DNA of 38,599 nt, taken from NCBI RefSeq assembly GCF_007830445.1, contig NZ_VLKR01000047.1:1-38599 (forward strand). The letters are read 5' to 3'. This DNA comes from Sphingobacterium siyangense. GTDB lineage: Bacteria > Bacteroidota > Bacteroidia > Sphingobacteriales > Sphingobacteriaceae. Below, piece by piece: positions 7,573-15,203 of the stretch. A model generated the notes under the pieces. It ran no database searches. It worked only from the letters and a program-made list of their open reading frames with translations, and had not been told where the DNA came from. The translations under genes were made by a program, and so were the position numbers. Every line of letters begins with the position of its first letter. The first letter of the stretch is position 1.

Positions 7573-7600
7573 AAGGGGAACTTTTTATTGTTCCCCTTTT
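7573..7600 (+). terminator. Terminator after GH109 gene
   Basis: AAGGGGAAC pairs with GTTCCCCTT around a TTTTTATT loop and ends in four T. It falls in the 69-base gap before the next gene, so the following gene probably has partly separate expression. Confidence 0.7.
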
Positions 7601-7616
7601 ATGTTTATCTTTAATT

Positions 7617-8654
7617 ATGTTATTCAATCTGACTCTAATTACCTGTTTATCGTTATTTTCCACCAAGGATACACTTTCCTGTTGTGTTGGGGAAAATATA
7701 CCTACGCGCGCAGGTCTGATAAAATCCCAAATTGCGCAGTTAAAAAGTAAGACTACAGACAAGATGATATTAGTCGAAGGGGGCAAATTTCTGATGGGAA
7801 GTTCGAATTTTGAAGATAGTAAGCCTTTACATCAGGTGCAACTGAATTCATTTTATATGGACGAACATGAGGTCACAAATGCACAGTTTGCGCAGTTTGT
7901 AAAGGAGACAGGTTATGTAACTGTTGCTGAGCGGGAACTGGATCCGAAAGATTTTCCAGGGGTGGACCCCAAAATGTTAGTTCCGGGATCGGCTGTATTT
8001 TCCAAACCTAAAGAACTCAATTCATTAAACAATTATCTGATATGGTGGGAGTATGTCCCTGGTGCAAACTGGCAACATCCCGAGGGACCGAATAGCTCGA
8101 TAAAGGATAAAATGAATCATCCGGTTGTTCAGGTTGCCTATGAAGATGCTGCAGCTTACGCGAAATGGGCAGGAAAACGATTACCTACAGAAGCGGAATG
8201 GGAATATGCGGCTAGAGGACGTAACGATGCAAACGATGACTTGTATTATTGGGGCAAGGACTTGAAGCCTAATGGTAAATGGACCGCCAATATTTACCAG
8301 GGAAAATTTCCTGTACAAGATTCAAAGGAGGATGGCTTTGAGGGGACTGCGCCTGTAAAATCATTTCAGGCAAATGCATTGGGACTGTACGATATGGAAG
8401 GGAATGTGTGGGAATGGTGTGCTGATTTTTATAGACCCGATTATTATCAGCATAGTACAACTGTTAACCCCAAAGGACCACAAGATTCTTATGATCCGCA
8501 GGAACCAAATCTTGAAAAACGCGTTCAGCGGGGAGGATCATTTCTTTGCAATGATCAATATTGCGAAAGGTATAAAGCCGGAAGCAGAGGAAAAGGGGAG
8601 GTCAACAGTCCTACAAATAATGTTGGCTTCCGCTGTGTAAAAGATATAAAATAG
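7617..8654 (+). CDS. Formylglycine-generating enzyme (sulfatase-modifying factor)
   Basis: A 345-residue protein of the FGE-sulfatase family. These enzymes oxidise a cysteine in sulfatases to formylglycine, the catalytic residue. The domain starts at MILVEGGKFLMGSS (about 50) and runs to the end; HEVTNAQFAQFV, RLPTEAEWEYAARG, GLYDMEGNVWEWCADFY and NVGFRC are family signatures. Both catalytic cysteines are present, C311 and C316, in RGGSFLCNDQYCERY, so it is likely an active modifying enzyme and not one of the many look-alikes without them. The N-terminus has a short hydrophobic stretch (2-14) that may be a signal; the chosen ATG lies 19 bases after the preceding terminator. No sulfatase is encoded in this window, so its substrates lie elsewhere. 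It sits beside a GH109 gene, which fits degradation of sulfated glycans. Confidence 0.88.
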   Translation: MLFNLTLITCLSLFSTKDTLSCCVGENIPTRAGLIKSQIAQLKSKTTDKMILVEGGKFLMGSSNFEDSKPLHQVQLNSFYMDEHEVTNAQFAQFVKETGYVTVAERELDPKDFPGVDPKMLVPGSAVFSKPKELNSLNNYLIWWEYVPGANWQHPEGPNSSIKDKMNHPVVQVAYEDAAAYAKWAGKRLPTEAEWEYAARGRNDANDDLYYWGKDLKPNGKWTANIYQGKFPVQDSKEDGFEGTAPVKSFQANALGLYDMEGNVWEWCADFYRPDYYQHSTTVNPKGPQDSYDPQEPNLEKRVQRGGSFLCNDQYCERYKAGSRGKGEVNSPTNNVGFRCVKDIK

Positions 8655-8680
8655 AAAAGGCTTGCATTTGCAAGCCTTTT
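8655..8680. terminator. Bidirectional terminator between convergent genes
   Basis: AAAAGGCTTGCA pairs with TGCAAGCCTTTT around two bases. The A-run and T-run let it serve both the sulfatase-modifying gene (+) and carB (-). Confidence 0.9.
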
Positions 8681-8698
8681 CTATTTTATTGATATGTC

Positions 8699-11518
8699 TT
8701 ATTGTGCATTCAAAAACATTGATTTTTGATTGTACAATTCTCTGAAATAAGGATCTTGAAGATCTTTGATAAAGCGAATTGCTTCACCAGTTGATTTCAT
8801 CTCAGGGCCTAATTGCTTGTCTACTTCAGGGAATTTATTGAAAGAGAATACAGGTTCTTTAATCGCGTATCCTTTCAGTTTACGTTCTATTGTAAAGTCT
8901 TTCAATTTATTAACACCCAACATAACTTTAGTTGCAATATTGATGTAAGGAACATCATAAGCTTTAGCGATGAAAGGAACCGTACGTGATGCGCGTGGAT
9001 TAGCCTCGATAACATATACATTTTCACCTTTTACAGCAAACTGAATGTTTAATAGACCTCTTACGTTCAATGCTTTTGCTAGTTTAATGGAATATTCTTC
9101 CATTTTATCCTGAACAGCTTGTGATAGGCCAAATGGAGGCAATACAGCTGAAGAGTCTCCTGAGTGGATACCAGCAGGTTCAATATGTTCCATCATACCA
9201 ATGATGTGTACATCTTCACCATCACAGATTGAATCTGATTCAGCTTCTTCTGCACGATCCAAGAAGTGGTCGATCAGGATATGGTTTCCAGGAAGGTTTT
9301 TCAACAAGTTGACAACAGCTTTTTCTAGATCTTCATCGTTGATAACAATGCTCATGCCTTGTCCACCCAATACGTAAGAAGGACGAACCAATACTGGATA
9401 TCCAACTTCGTTTGCAACTTGTAATGCTTCTTCTGCTGAAGTTGCCACACCGTATCTTGGATATGGAATTTCCAATTCTTTCAGTAGATCGGAGAAACGG
9501 CCACGGTCTTCTGCCAAGTCCATATTCTCAAATGAAGTACCGATGATTTTTACGCCAAGTTGCTCTAGACGCTCAGCCATTTTAAGGGCTGTTTGTCCAC
9601 CCAACTGAACGATAACACCTTCTGGTTTTTCTAATTCGATGATCTCACGTACATGCTCCCAGAATACGGGCTCGAAGTATAATTTGTCAGCCATATTGAA
9701 GTCTGTCGATACAGTCTCCGGGTTACAGTTAACCATAATCGCTTCGTAACCACATTCTTTAGCCGCCAATAAACCGTGTACACAGGAGTAATCGAACTCG
9801 ATACCCTGACCGATACGGTTAGGACCTGAGCCTAAAACGATGATTTTCTTTCTATCTGAAGAGATTGATTCGTTTTCTTCTTCGAAAGTTGAATAGTAGT
9901 ATGGTGTTTGTGCAGGGAATTCTGCAGCACAAGTATCTACCATTTTGTAAACACGGTTGATACCTAGCTCCTTACGACGATCGTAAACTTGATCCTCTGT
10001 TACATTTCCTAGTAACCATGCGATTTGTACATCTGAATAACCTTTTTGCTTTAAGGTCATGAAGAAATCGCGTGGAATATTATTCAATTGATAACGACGT
10101 AATTCTTGCTCAAGGTGTACCAACTCTTGGATCTGTACTAAGAACCATTTGTCGATACGTGTTGCCTTACGGATAGATTCCAAAGGAACACCTAATTCGA
10201 AAGCATCTTTGATATGGAATAAACGGTCACCACTTGGATGTTCCAAACTGTCCATGATCTCGTCAAGGTTTCTCCATTGACGACCGTCAGCACCTAAACC
10301 AGCGCGGCCAGTCTCCAATGATTGACAAGCTTTCTGTAAAGCTTCGATAAATGTACGGCCGATTGCCATTACTTCACCTACTGCTTTCATCTGTAGACCT
10401 AATTCCTTGTTTGCTCCTTTAAATTTATCGAAGTTGAAACGAGGGATCTTAACGATCACATAGTCTAATGTTGGTTCAAAATATGCGGATGTTGTCTTTG
10501 TGATCTGATTTTGCAATTCATCCAAGTTGTAACCAATCGCCAATTTAGCAGCAATCTTCGCAATTGGATAACCCGTTGCTTTCGATGCTAAAGCCGAAGA
10601 GCGTGATACACGTGGATTGATTTCGATGGCAATAATTTCTTCGTTTTCTGGGTTTACAGAGAACTGAACGTTACAACCACCTGCAAATGTACCAATTGAA
10701 CGCATCATCAGAATAGCCTGATTACGCATGTCTTGATAACATTTGTCTGACAATGTCATGCCCGGTGCAACAGTGATTGAGTCTCCAGTGTGGATACCCA
10801 TTGGATCGAAGTTTTCAATGGTACAGATGATGATAACATTGTCGTTGGTATCACGAAGTAATTCCAACTCAAATTCTTTCCAGCCCAATACCGCTTGCTC
10901 TACCAAAACTTCGTGTGTTGGTGAAGCATGTAAACCTCTATTTAAGGCTGCGTCAAAATCTTCTTTTCTGTGAACAAATCCACCTCCTGTACCTGCAAGA
11001 GTATAAGATGGACGTATAACAAGCGGATAGCCAATTTCTTGTGCCGCTTCTTTACCTTCAAGGAATGAGTTTGCAATTTTGGATGTTGCAACGCCCACAC
11101 CGATATCAACCATTAATTGACGGAATTCTTCACGGTTTTCAGTTTTTTCAATGGCAGCAACATCAACACCGATAACTTTTACGTTGTATTTTTCCCAAAG
11201 ACCTAGGTTAGAAGCTTCGATACATAAGTTCAAAGCAGTCTGGCCACCCATGGTAGGAAGTACAGCGTCAATGTTGTGTTTTTGCAAAATTTCTTCAATA
11301 CTTTCGCATGTTAATGGAAGTAAGTAGACATTGTCTGCAACAACTTTGTCCGTCATGATTGTTGCAGGGTTTGAGTTGATGATGGATACTTCAATACCTT
11401 CTTCTTTCAATGAAAGAGATGCTTGAGATCCAGAATAATCAAATTCACAAGCTTGACCGATAACGATGGGACCTGATCCGATGATTAAAACCGACTTAAT
11501 GGAAGTGTTTCTTGGCAT
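8699..11518 (-). CDS. carB: Carbamoyl-phosphate synthase large subunit, lacking C-terminal allosteric domain
   Basis: The large subunit of carbamoyl-phosphate synthase, which makes carbamoyl phosphate from bicarbonate, ATP and ammonia supplied by CarA, for pyrimidine and arginine synthesis. It has 939 residues. Two homologous ATP-grasp halves are seen, each opening with a nucleotide-binding motif (LIIGSGPIVIGQACEFDYSG near residue 11; VLGSGPNRIGQGIEFDYSC near 563), with ATP-site strings EINPRVSRSSALASK and EANPRASRTVPFIAK. The protein stops after DPYFRELYNQKSMFLNAQ, about where the E. coli enzyme (1073 residues) enters its allosteric domain, so the ornithine/UMP-binding MGS domain is absent. 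Short CarB proteins are known in related Bacteroidota, so this is likely normal for the group. carA is not adjacent. Confidence 0.96.
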   Translation of the reverse strand: MPRNTSIKSVLIIGSGPIVIGQACEFDYSGSQASLSLKEEGIEVSIINSNPATIMTDKVVADNVYLLPLTCESIEEILQKHNIDAVLPTMGGQTALNLCIEASNLGLWEKYNVKVIGVDVAAIEKTENREEFRQLMVDIGVGVATSKIANSFLEGKEAAQEIGYPLVIRPSYTLAGTGGGFVHRKEDFDAALNRGLHASPTHEVLVEQAVLGWKEFELELLRDTNDNVIIICTIENFDPMGIHTGDSITVAPGMTLSDKCYQDMRNQAILMMRSIGTFAGGCNVQFSVNPENEEIIAIEINPRVSRSSALASKATGYPIAKIAAKLAIGYNLDELQNQITKTTSAYFEPTLDYVIVKIPRFNFDKFKGANKELGLQMKAVGEVMAIGRTFIEALQKACQSLETGRAGLGADGRQWRNLDEIMDSLEHPSGDRLFHIKDAFELGVPLESIRKATRIDKWFLVQIQELVHLEQELRRYQLNNIPRDFFMTLKQKGYSDVQIAWLLGNVTEDQVYDRRKELGINRVYKMVDTCAAEFPAQTPYYYSTFEEENESISSDRKKIIVLGSGPNRIGQGIEFDYSCVHGLLAAKECGYEAIMVNCNPETVSTDFNMADKLYFEPVFWEHVREIIELEKPEGVIVQLGGQTALKMAERLEQLGVKIIGTSFENMDLAEDRGRFSDLLKELEIPYPRYGVATSAEEALQVANEVGYPVLVRPSYVLGGQGMSIVINDEDLEKAVVNLLKNLPGNHILIDHFLDRAEEAESDSICDGEDVHIIGMMEHIEPAGIHSGDSSAVLPPFGLSQAVQDKMEEYSIKLAKALNVRGLLNIQFAVKGENVYVIEANPRASRTVPFIAKAYDVPYINIATKVMLGVNKLKDFTIERKLKGYAIKEPVFSFNKFPEVDKQLGPEMKSTGEAIRFIKDLQDPYFRELYNQKSMFLNAQ

Positions 11519-11595
11519 TATATCTAGTTCAAAAAATTAAATTTCCTATTGTAAATCTGAGCAAAGACAATCAAAAGTAGCTCATGGGGAAGGGT

Positions 11596-11627
11596 CATTC
11601 CGACTGCTTTGTCGGAGTGCAAAGTTA
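11596..11627 (-). promoter_or_regulatory. carB promoter element and 5' hairpin
   Basis: On the minus strand TAACTTTG (11627-11620) matches the -7 consensus TAnnTTTG, without a clear TTG at the -33 distance. Immediately downstream lies an inverted repeat CACTCCGAC...GTCGGAATG (11619-11596) with one mismatch and a 6-base loop. It would fall at the very 5' end of a leader of about 95 bases, so it could be an mRNA-stability or regulatory hairpin. Confidence 0.5.
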
Positions 11628-11718
11628 CATTTTAAATTTTGAAAATTAACTATTTATTTTAAGAATATTTCAAAAAAAAATGTAGTTTTTTAGAAAAGTG
11701 GTCCTGAAAAAACAAAAA

Positions 11719-11755
11719 CGAGTTGGAAAACATAAGCAGTATGTTTTCCAACTCG
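11719..11755 (-). terminator. Rho-independent terminator of GH20 gene
   Basis: A perfect 16-bp stem (CGAGTTGGAAAACATA with TATGTTTTCCAACTCG) and a 5-base loop, followed on the minus strand by TTTTTGTTTTTT. It lies 24 bases after the stop codon of the hexosaminidase gene. Confidence 0.92.
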
Positions 11756-11779
11756 TAGGCAATAATGGGGCTGATTTGT

Positions 11780-14038
11780 TTAATAAACGATGATTTCGTC
11801 CGTAAACAAGTAGCCTTTTTTTGGATTGCTGGCTTTGATTTTTATATAACGGGCCTGTTGGGCTTTGTCAAGTTTGAGTTCAAACCTTTTGAAAGTCAAC
11901 TTGGATTCTTTATCGGATATGTCATTTTTGATTGTTCCTACAGATCTGAAGGTACGGCCATTATCCGAAAGCAGGACTTCCATTTCTCCTGGCATATAAA
12001 CGCCGGGGCCGATCATCTGCATAAAATTCATGGCTACTTGGTGTATTTCCTCCCTGCGTTCCATATCCACGACAACATCAATCGGACTGGTGAATCCTTG
12101 CCATTGACCATCGTGATAGGAAAGACCGCCCATGATTCCGTTTGTTAAGGTAGAATCTTTTTGTGCTGGATATCCCGACCATGCTGTGTTGTACGTTACT
12201 TTTTTTCCAATAGCACGATGAATGTCAATATCAAAGGATAGGGTTGGACCGATTTTGATAGAATCTAGAAAATAAGCGGCATTGATATGACCTGTTGAGC
12301 TGAGTTCAAATGGTCCAGTATATGGTGTAGACAAGATTGTAGGCTCACTGCTATCAATGGTATATCGGATCTGATCTGTTTTTAGTTGCTCCGTTGTCAG
12401 CGTAATTTTATTGTTGTTTTTAGCAGCATTGTATGTTGCTGTATAAGCGACATTAAAGGAAGGACGATAATAATTGACGTTTAGATCTTGTAGTAGCTTA
12501 TAATGTGATTGTAGTCTTCGCTGAAAGTCTGTCCAGCTTTTCCCATCTTTATTTGTCCAATTGACTTCCGCCAAAGCCAGTGCACGTGGGAACACCATAT
12601 ATTCGAGGTGTTCGGTGGTAGGTACATATTCTGTCCATATATTCGCTTGTGCTCCGAGGATATGCTTGGCTTTGTCCCCTTGTATCGCAGCTGGAATAGG
12701 ATCATACGAATAAACTTTATCTAATGTCAGGTAACCCCCGATGGCCTCAGGCTGTGTCCGTGGGTCTGTCTGATAAGAATCAAAATAGAGGTGTGAACCT
12801 GGAGTCATGATGACATCATGGCCTGCATTTGCGGCCTTTATGCCGCCGTCTTCACCGCGCCAGCTCATGACGGTAGCTCCTTCTGTGAGCCCCCCTTGAA
12901 GGATTTCGTCCCAACCGATCAGCTTTCTACCCTTGGATTGCAGGTATAGATCCATTTGTTTGATAGCATAACTCTGCAGTTCGTCAACAGATTTTAATCC
13001 TTCTTTTTGCATGAGCGCCTGATCTTTTGGGCAGGTTTCCCAATGCTTCTTCTCAGCTTCATCACCGCCGATATGAATGTACTGGGAAGGGAATATCGTG
13101 AGTACTTCATCCAAAACATTTTTTAGAAATTCAAAGGTTTTTTCATTGCCGATACAGAATTCTCCCTGACTATAGGGCTTTCCGGAGCAAGAGAGTTCGG
13201 GATATACGGCCAATACTTCTTCCGAATGTCCGGGCATTTCTATCTCAGGAATTACATTGATTCCTTTACGGGCTGCATAGTCGACCAATTCGCGTGCTTC
13301 TTCCTGGGTATAGAATCCACCGCTGGCATTTGGCTTACCTTTTTCTACATACTGACGACCATTGTTCCACCAATCTTTCCAGCCCGTATGTGTACGCCAG
13401 GCCGCCTTTTGTGTTAACTCCGGATATTTCTTAATCTCCAATCGCCATCCCGCTCCGTCGGTTAAATGCCAATGAAAATTGTTGAATTTGTAGATGGCCA
13501 TGATGTCGATATACTTTTTGACAAAAGATAGTGGCATAAAATGGCGCGATACATCCAGGTGTAAGCCACGGTAGGCAAATCGTGGCTCATCGACTATAGT
13601 CGCATAGGCTATTTTACTTGGATCAGCTTGTAGATAGCCCAATTGAACCAGTGTGTAAATCCCATTGATAACCTGGGGTACATTCCAGGCCCTGAGTAGC
13701 AGGCCTTTTTCATCGATTTGGATGGAATAGGCGTTCTTGCTAAGGTTATCTGCATCGACTGCTTTAATAATGCGAAAGCCTTCTTTTGGGCCTTTTTTAT
13801 TTTTCTTGAGTACTTCGACAGCTAGGCTTTTGATAGCTGGGTGTTCAGTAAGCAGTTGTGTCGCCTCCTGAAATTCATCTGAAACAACAACCTGAAGATG
13901 TGTAGGGATAGCGTATGTTCCCGTAGCCAATGTGATTTTCGAAGGTTTGGGTATAATGTCAAAGTTGGTTTGGGCATGTGCAGTAAAGATGGTTGCACCC
14001 CCAAGTAACAACATGGATAAAGATCGGCTCAGTCGCAT
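11780..14038 (-). CDS. GH20 beta-N-acetylhexosaminidase
   Basis: A 752-residue secreted glycoside hydrolase family 20 enzyme that removes terminal beta-GlcNAc or beta-GalNAc. The signal peptide ends at AHAQ (20-23). A GH20 N-terminal domain follows (about 25-150), opening IIPKPSKITL. The catalytic TIM barrel starts at PRFAYRGLHLDVSRHFMP and includes NNFHWHLTDGAGWRLEI. It carries the catalytic Asp-Glu pair in YIHIGGDEAEKKHW near residue 325, where the carboxylates polarise the substrate acetamido group and act as acid/base. The Trp-rich VMSWRGEDGG and ANIWTEYV complete the site. The C-terminal ~130 residues look like a discoidin (F5/8 type C) module, ending RYIKIKASNPKKGYLFTDEI. It is monocistronic: its own terminator follows and lipA is divergent. 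Confidence 0.95.
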   Translation of the reverse strand: MRLSRSLSMLLLGGATIFTAHAQTNFDIIPKPSKITLATGTYAIPTHLQVVVSDEFQEATQLLTEHPAIKSLAVEVLKKNKKGPKEGFRIIKAVDADNLSKNAYSIQIDEKGLLLRAWNVPQVINGIYTLVQLGYLQADPSKIAYATIVDEPRFAYRGLHLDVSRHFMPLSFVKKYIDIMAIYKFNNFHWHLTDGAGWRLEIKKYPELTQKAAWRTHTGWKDWWNNGRQYVEKGKPNASGGFYTQEEARELVDYAARKGINVIPEIEMPGHSEEVLAVYPELSCSGKPYSQGEFCIGNEKTFEFLKNVLDEVLTIFPSQYIHIGGDEAEKKHWETCPKDQALMQKEGLKSVDELQSYAIKQMDLYLQSKGRKLIGWDEILQGGLTEGATVMSWRGEDGGIKAANAGHDVIMTPGSHLYFDSYQTDPRTQPEAIGGYLTLDKVYSYDPIPAAIQGDKAKHILGAQANIWTEYVPTTEHLEYMVFPRALALAEVNWTNKDGKSWTDFQRRLQSHYKLLQDLNVNYYRPSFNVAYTATYNAAKNNNKITLTTEQLKTDQIRYTIDSSEPTILSTPYTGPFELSSTGHINAAYFLDSIKIGPTLSFDIDIHRAIGKKVTYNTAWSGYPAQKDSTLTNGIMGGLSYHDGQWQGFTSPIDVVVDMERREEIHQVAMNFMQMIGPGVYMPGEMEVLLSDNGRTFRSVGTIKNDISDKESKLTFKRFELKLDKAQQARYIKIKASNPKKGYLFTDEIIVY

Positions 14039-14175
14039 AGTTTTGTTATTAGATTAATGATAATCAACACAAATATCCTAATTTTTGTTTCATAATTCTA
14101 TTATTGGTGGCAATCGGTCATTTTTTATGATATAAAACCAACAAATTGACGGTTAGAAATTACATTTTTAATCCT

Positions 14176-14183
14176 TAACTTTG
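14176..14183 (+). promoter_or_regulatory. -7 element TAACTTTG directly before lipA start
   Basis: TAACTTTG fits TAnnTTTG and ends 4 bases before the lipA ATG at 14188. Transcription would start at or very near the start codon. The nearest TTG (14146-14148) is 27 bases upstream, more than usual, so the call is tentative. Confidence 0.45.
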
Positions 14184-14187
14184 TTGT

Positions 14188-15069
14188 ATGATTGAACTTC
14201 CAGTTATTCCGGCAACTCCTGCACAACGCAAGCCTGATTGGTTGCGTGTCAAATTGCCTGTTGGTAAAGAGTATAGACATGTCAGAAGTCTTGTAGACGA
14301 GCATAAATTACATACAATTTGTGAGAGTGGAAATTGCCCGAATATGGGCGAATGTTGGGGAGCTGGAACGGCAACCTTCATGATTTTGGGAAATATCTGT
14401 ACACGTTCTTGTTCATTTTGTGCGGTAGCAACCGGTCGTCCTCTGGCGGTTGATTTGGATGAACCCAATCGTGTCGCCAATTCTGTCAAGTTAATGCAGG
14501 TAAAACACTGTGTGATCACTTCGGTGGATCGTGATGACCTAAAAGATGGTGGTTCGGTAATATGGGCGGAGACAATCAACGCAATCCGTAGAGAAAGCCC
14601 AGAAACAACCTTAGAAACACTTTTGCCAGATTTTAAAGGACAATGGGATAATTTGGATCGCGTGATCGCAGTACGTCCCGAAGTTGTTTCGCACAACCTC
14701 GAAACTGTCCGTCGTTTGACAAGAGAAGTTCGTGTTCAGGCTAAATACGATCGTTCACTCGAGTGCCTACGTCGCATTTCTGAAGCTGGACTCCGTACAA
14801 AATCAGGTATTATGCTTGGCTTAGGTGAAACTGAGGAAGATGTTATCGAGGCAATGCAAGATTTATATAACGTCGGGGTACATATTTTGACATTGGGTCA
14901 GTATTTACAGCCTACGAAAGCTCACCATCCTGTAATCGAATGGATTACACCTGCACAGTTTGAGAAATATCAGAAAATTGGTTTAGAAATGGGATTCAAG
15001 TATGTGGAGTCTGGACCGTTGGTTCGTTCTTCTTATCATGCTGAGAAACATCTATTCGATATGCAATAG
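14188..15069 (+). CDS. lipA: Lipoyl synthase
   Basis: A radical-SAM enzyme that inserts two sulfur atoms into the octanoyl group on the E2 and H proteins to make lipoyl cofactor. It has 293 residues, standard length. The N-terminal auxiliary cluster motif C45-ESGN-C50-PNMGE-C56 and the radical-SAM motif C71-TRS-C75-SF-C78 are both complete. The conserved end SGPLVRSSYHAEKHLF supplies the serine that binds the auxiliary cluster. The start MIELPVIPATPAQRKPDWLR agrees with the usual start in related bacteria. It is divergent from the GH20 gene and followed by a strong terminator, so it is transcribed alone. lipB is not in the window. Confidence 0.97.
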   Translation: MIELPVIPATPAQRKPDWLRVKLPVGKEYRHVRSLVDEHKLHTICESGNCPNMGECWGAGTATFMILGNICTRSCSFCAVATGRPLAVDLDEPNRVANSVKLMQVKHCVITSVDRDDLKDGGSVIWAETINAIRRESPETTLETLLPDFKGQWDNLDRVIAVRPEVVSHNLETVRRLTREVRVQAKYDRSLECLRRISEAGLRTKSGIMLGLGETEEDVIEAMQDLYNVGVHILTLGQYLQPTKAHHPVIEWITPAQFEKYQKIGLEMGFKYVESGPLVRSSYHAEKHLFDMQ

Positions 15070-15120
15070 AAAATAGTTCTAAAGTTTTTTAACGAAGAAT
15101 ACTTTTTTCGCAAGATATAA

Positions 15121-15160
15121 AAAGAAGCCTGAGTGATTTTTTGCTCAGGCTTCTTTTTTT
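15121..15160. terminator. Bidirectional terminator between lipA and barrel gene
   Basis: AAAGAAGCCTGAG pairs perfectly with CTCAGGCTTCTTT across a 10-base loop; an 8-base T-run follows on the plus strand and A/T-rich sequence on the other side. It serves two convergent genes. Confidence 0.92.
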
Positions 15161-15203
15161 AATAGCTCAAGGCAATTGTTTCTTTTCGATGGAGTCTGAT
15201 GCT

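Noticed and set aside
11765..12148. 127-codon plus-strand frame antisense to the GH20 gene
   Set aside because: It is the complement of the discoidin-like part of the hexosaminidase and lacks a promoter or family match.
14175..14696. 173-codon minus-strand frame inside lipA
   Set aside because: It fully overlaps a certain lipA gene and has no domain or signal of its own.
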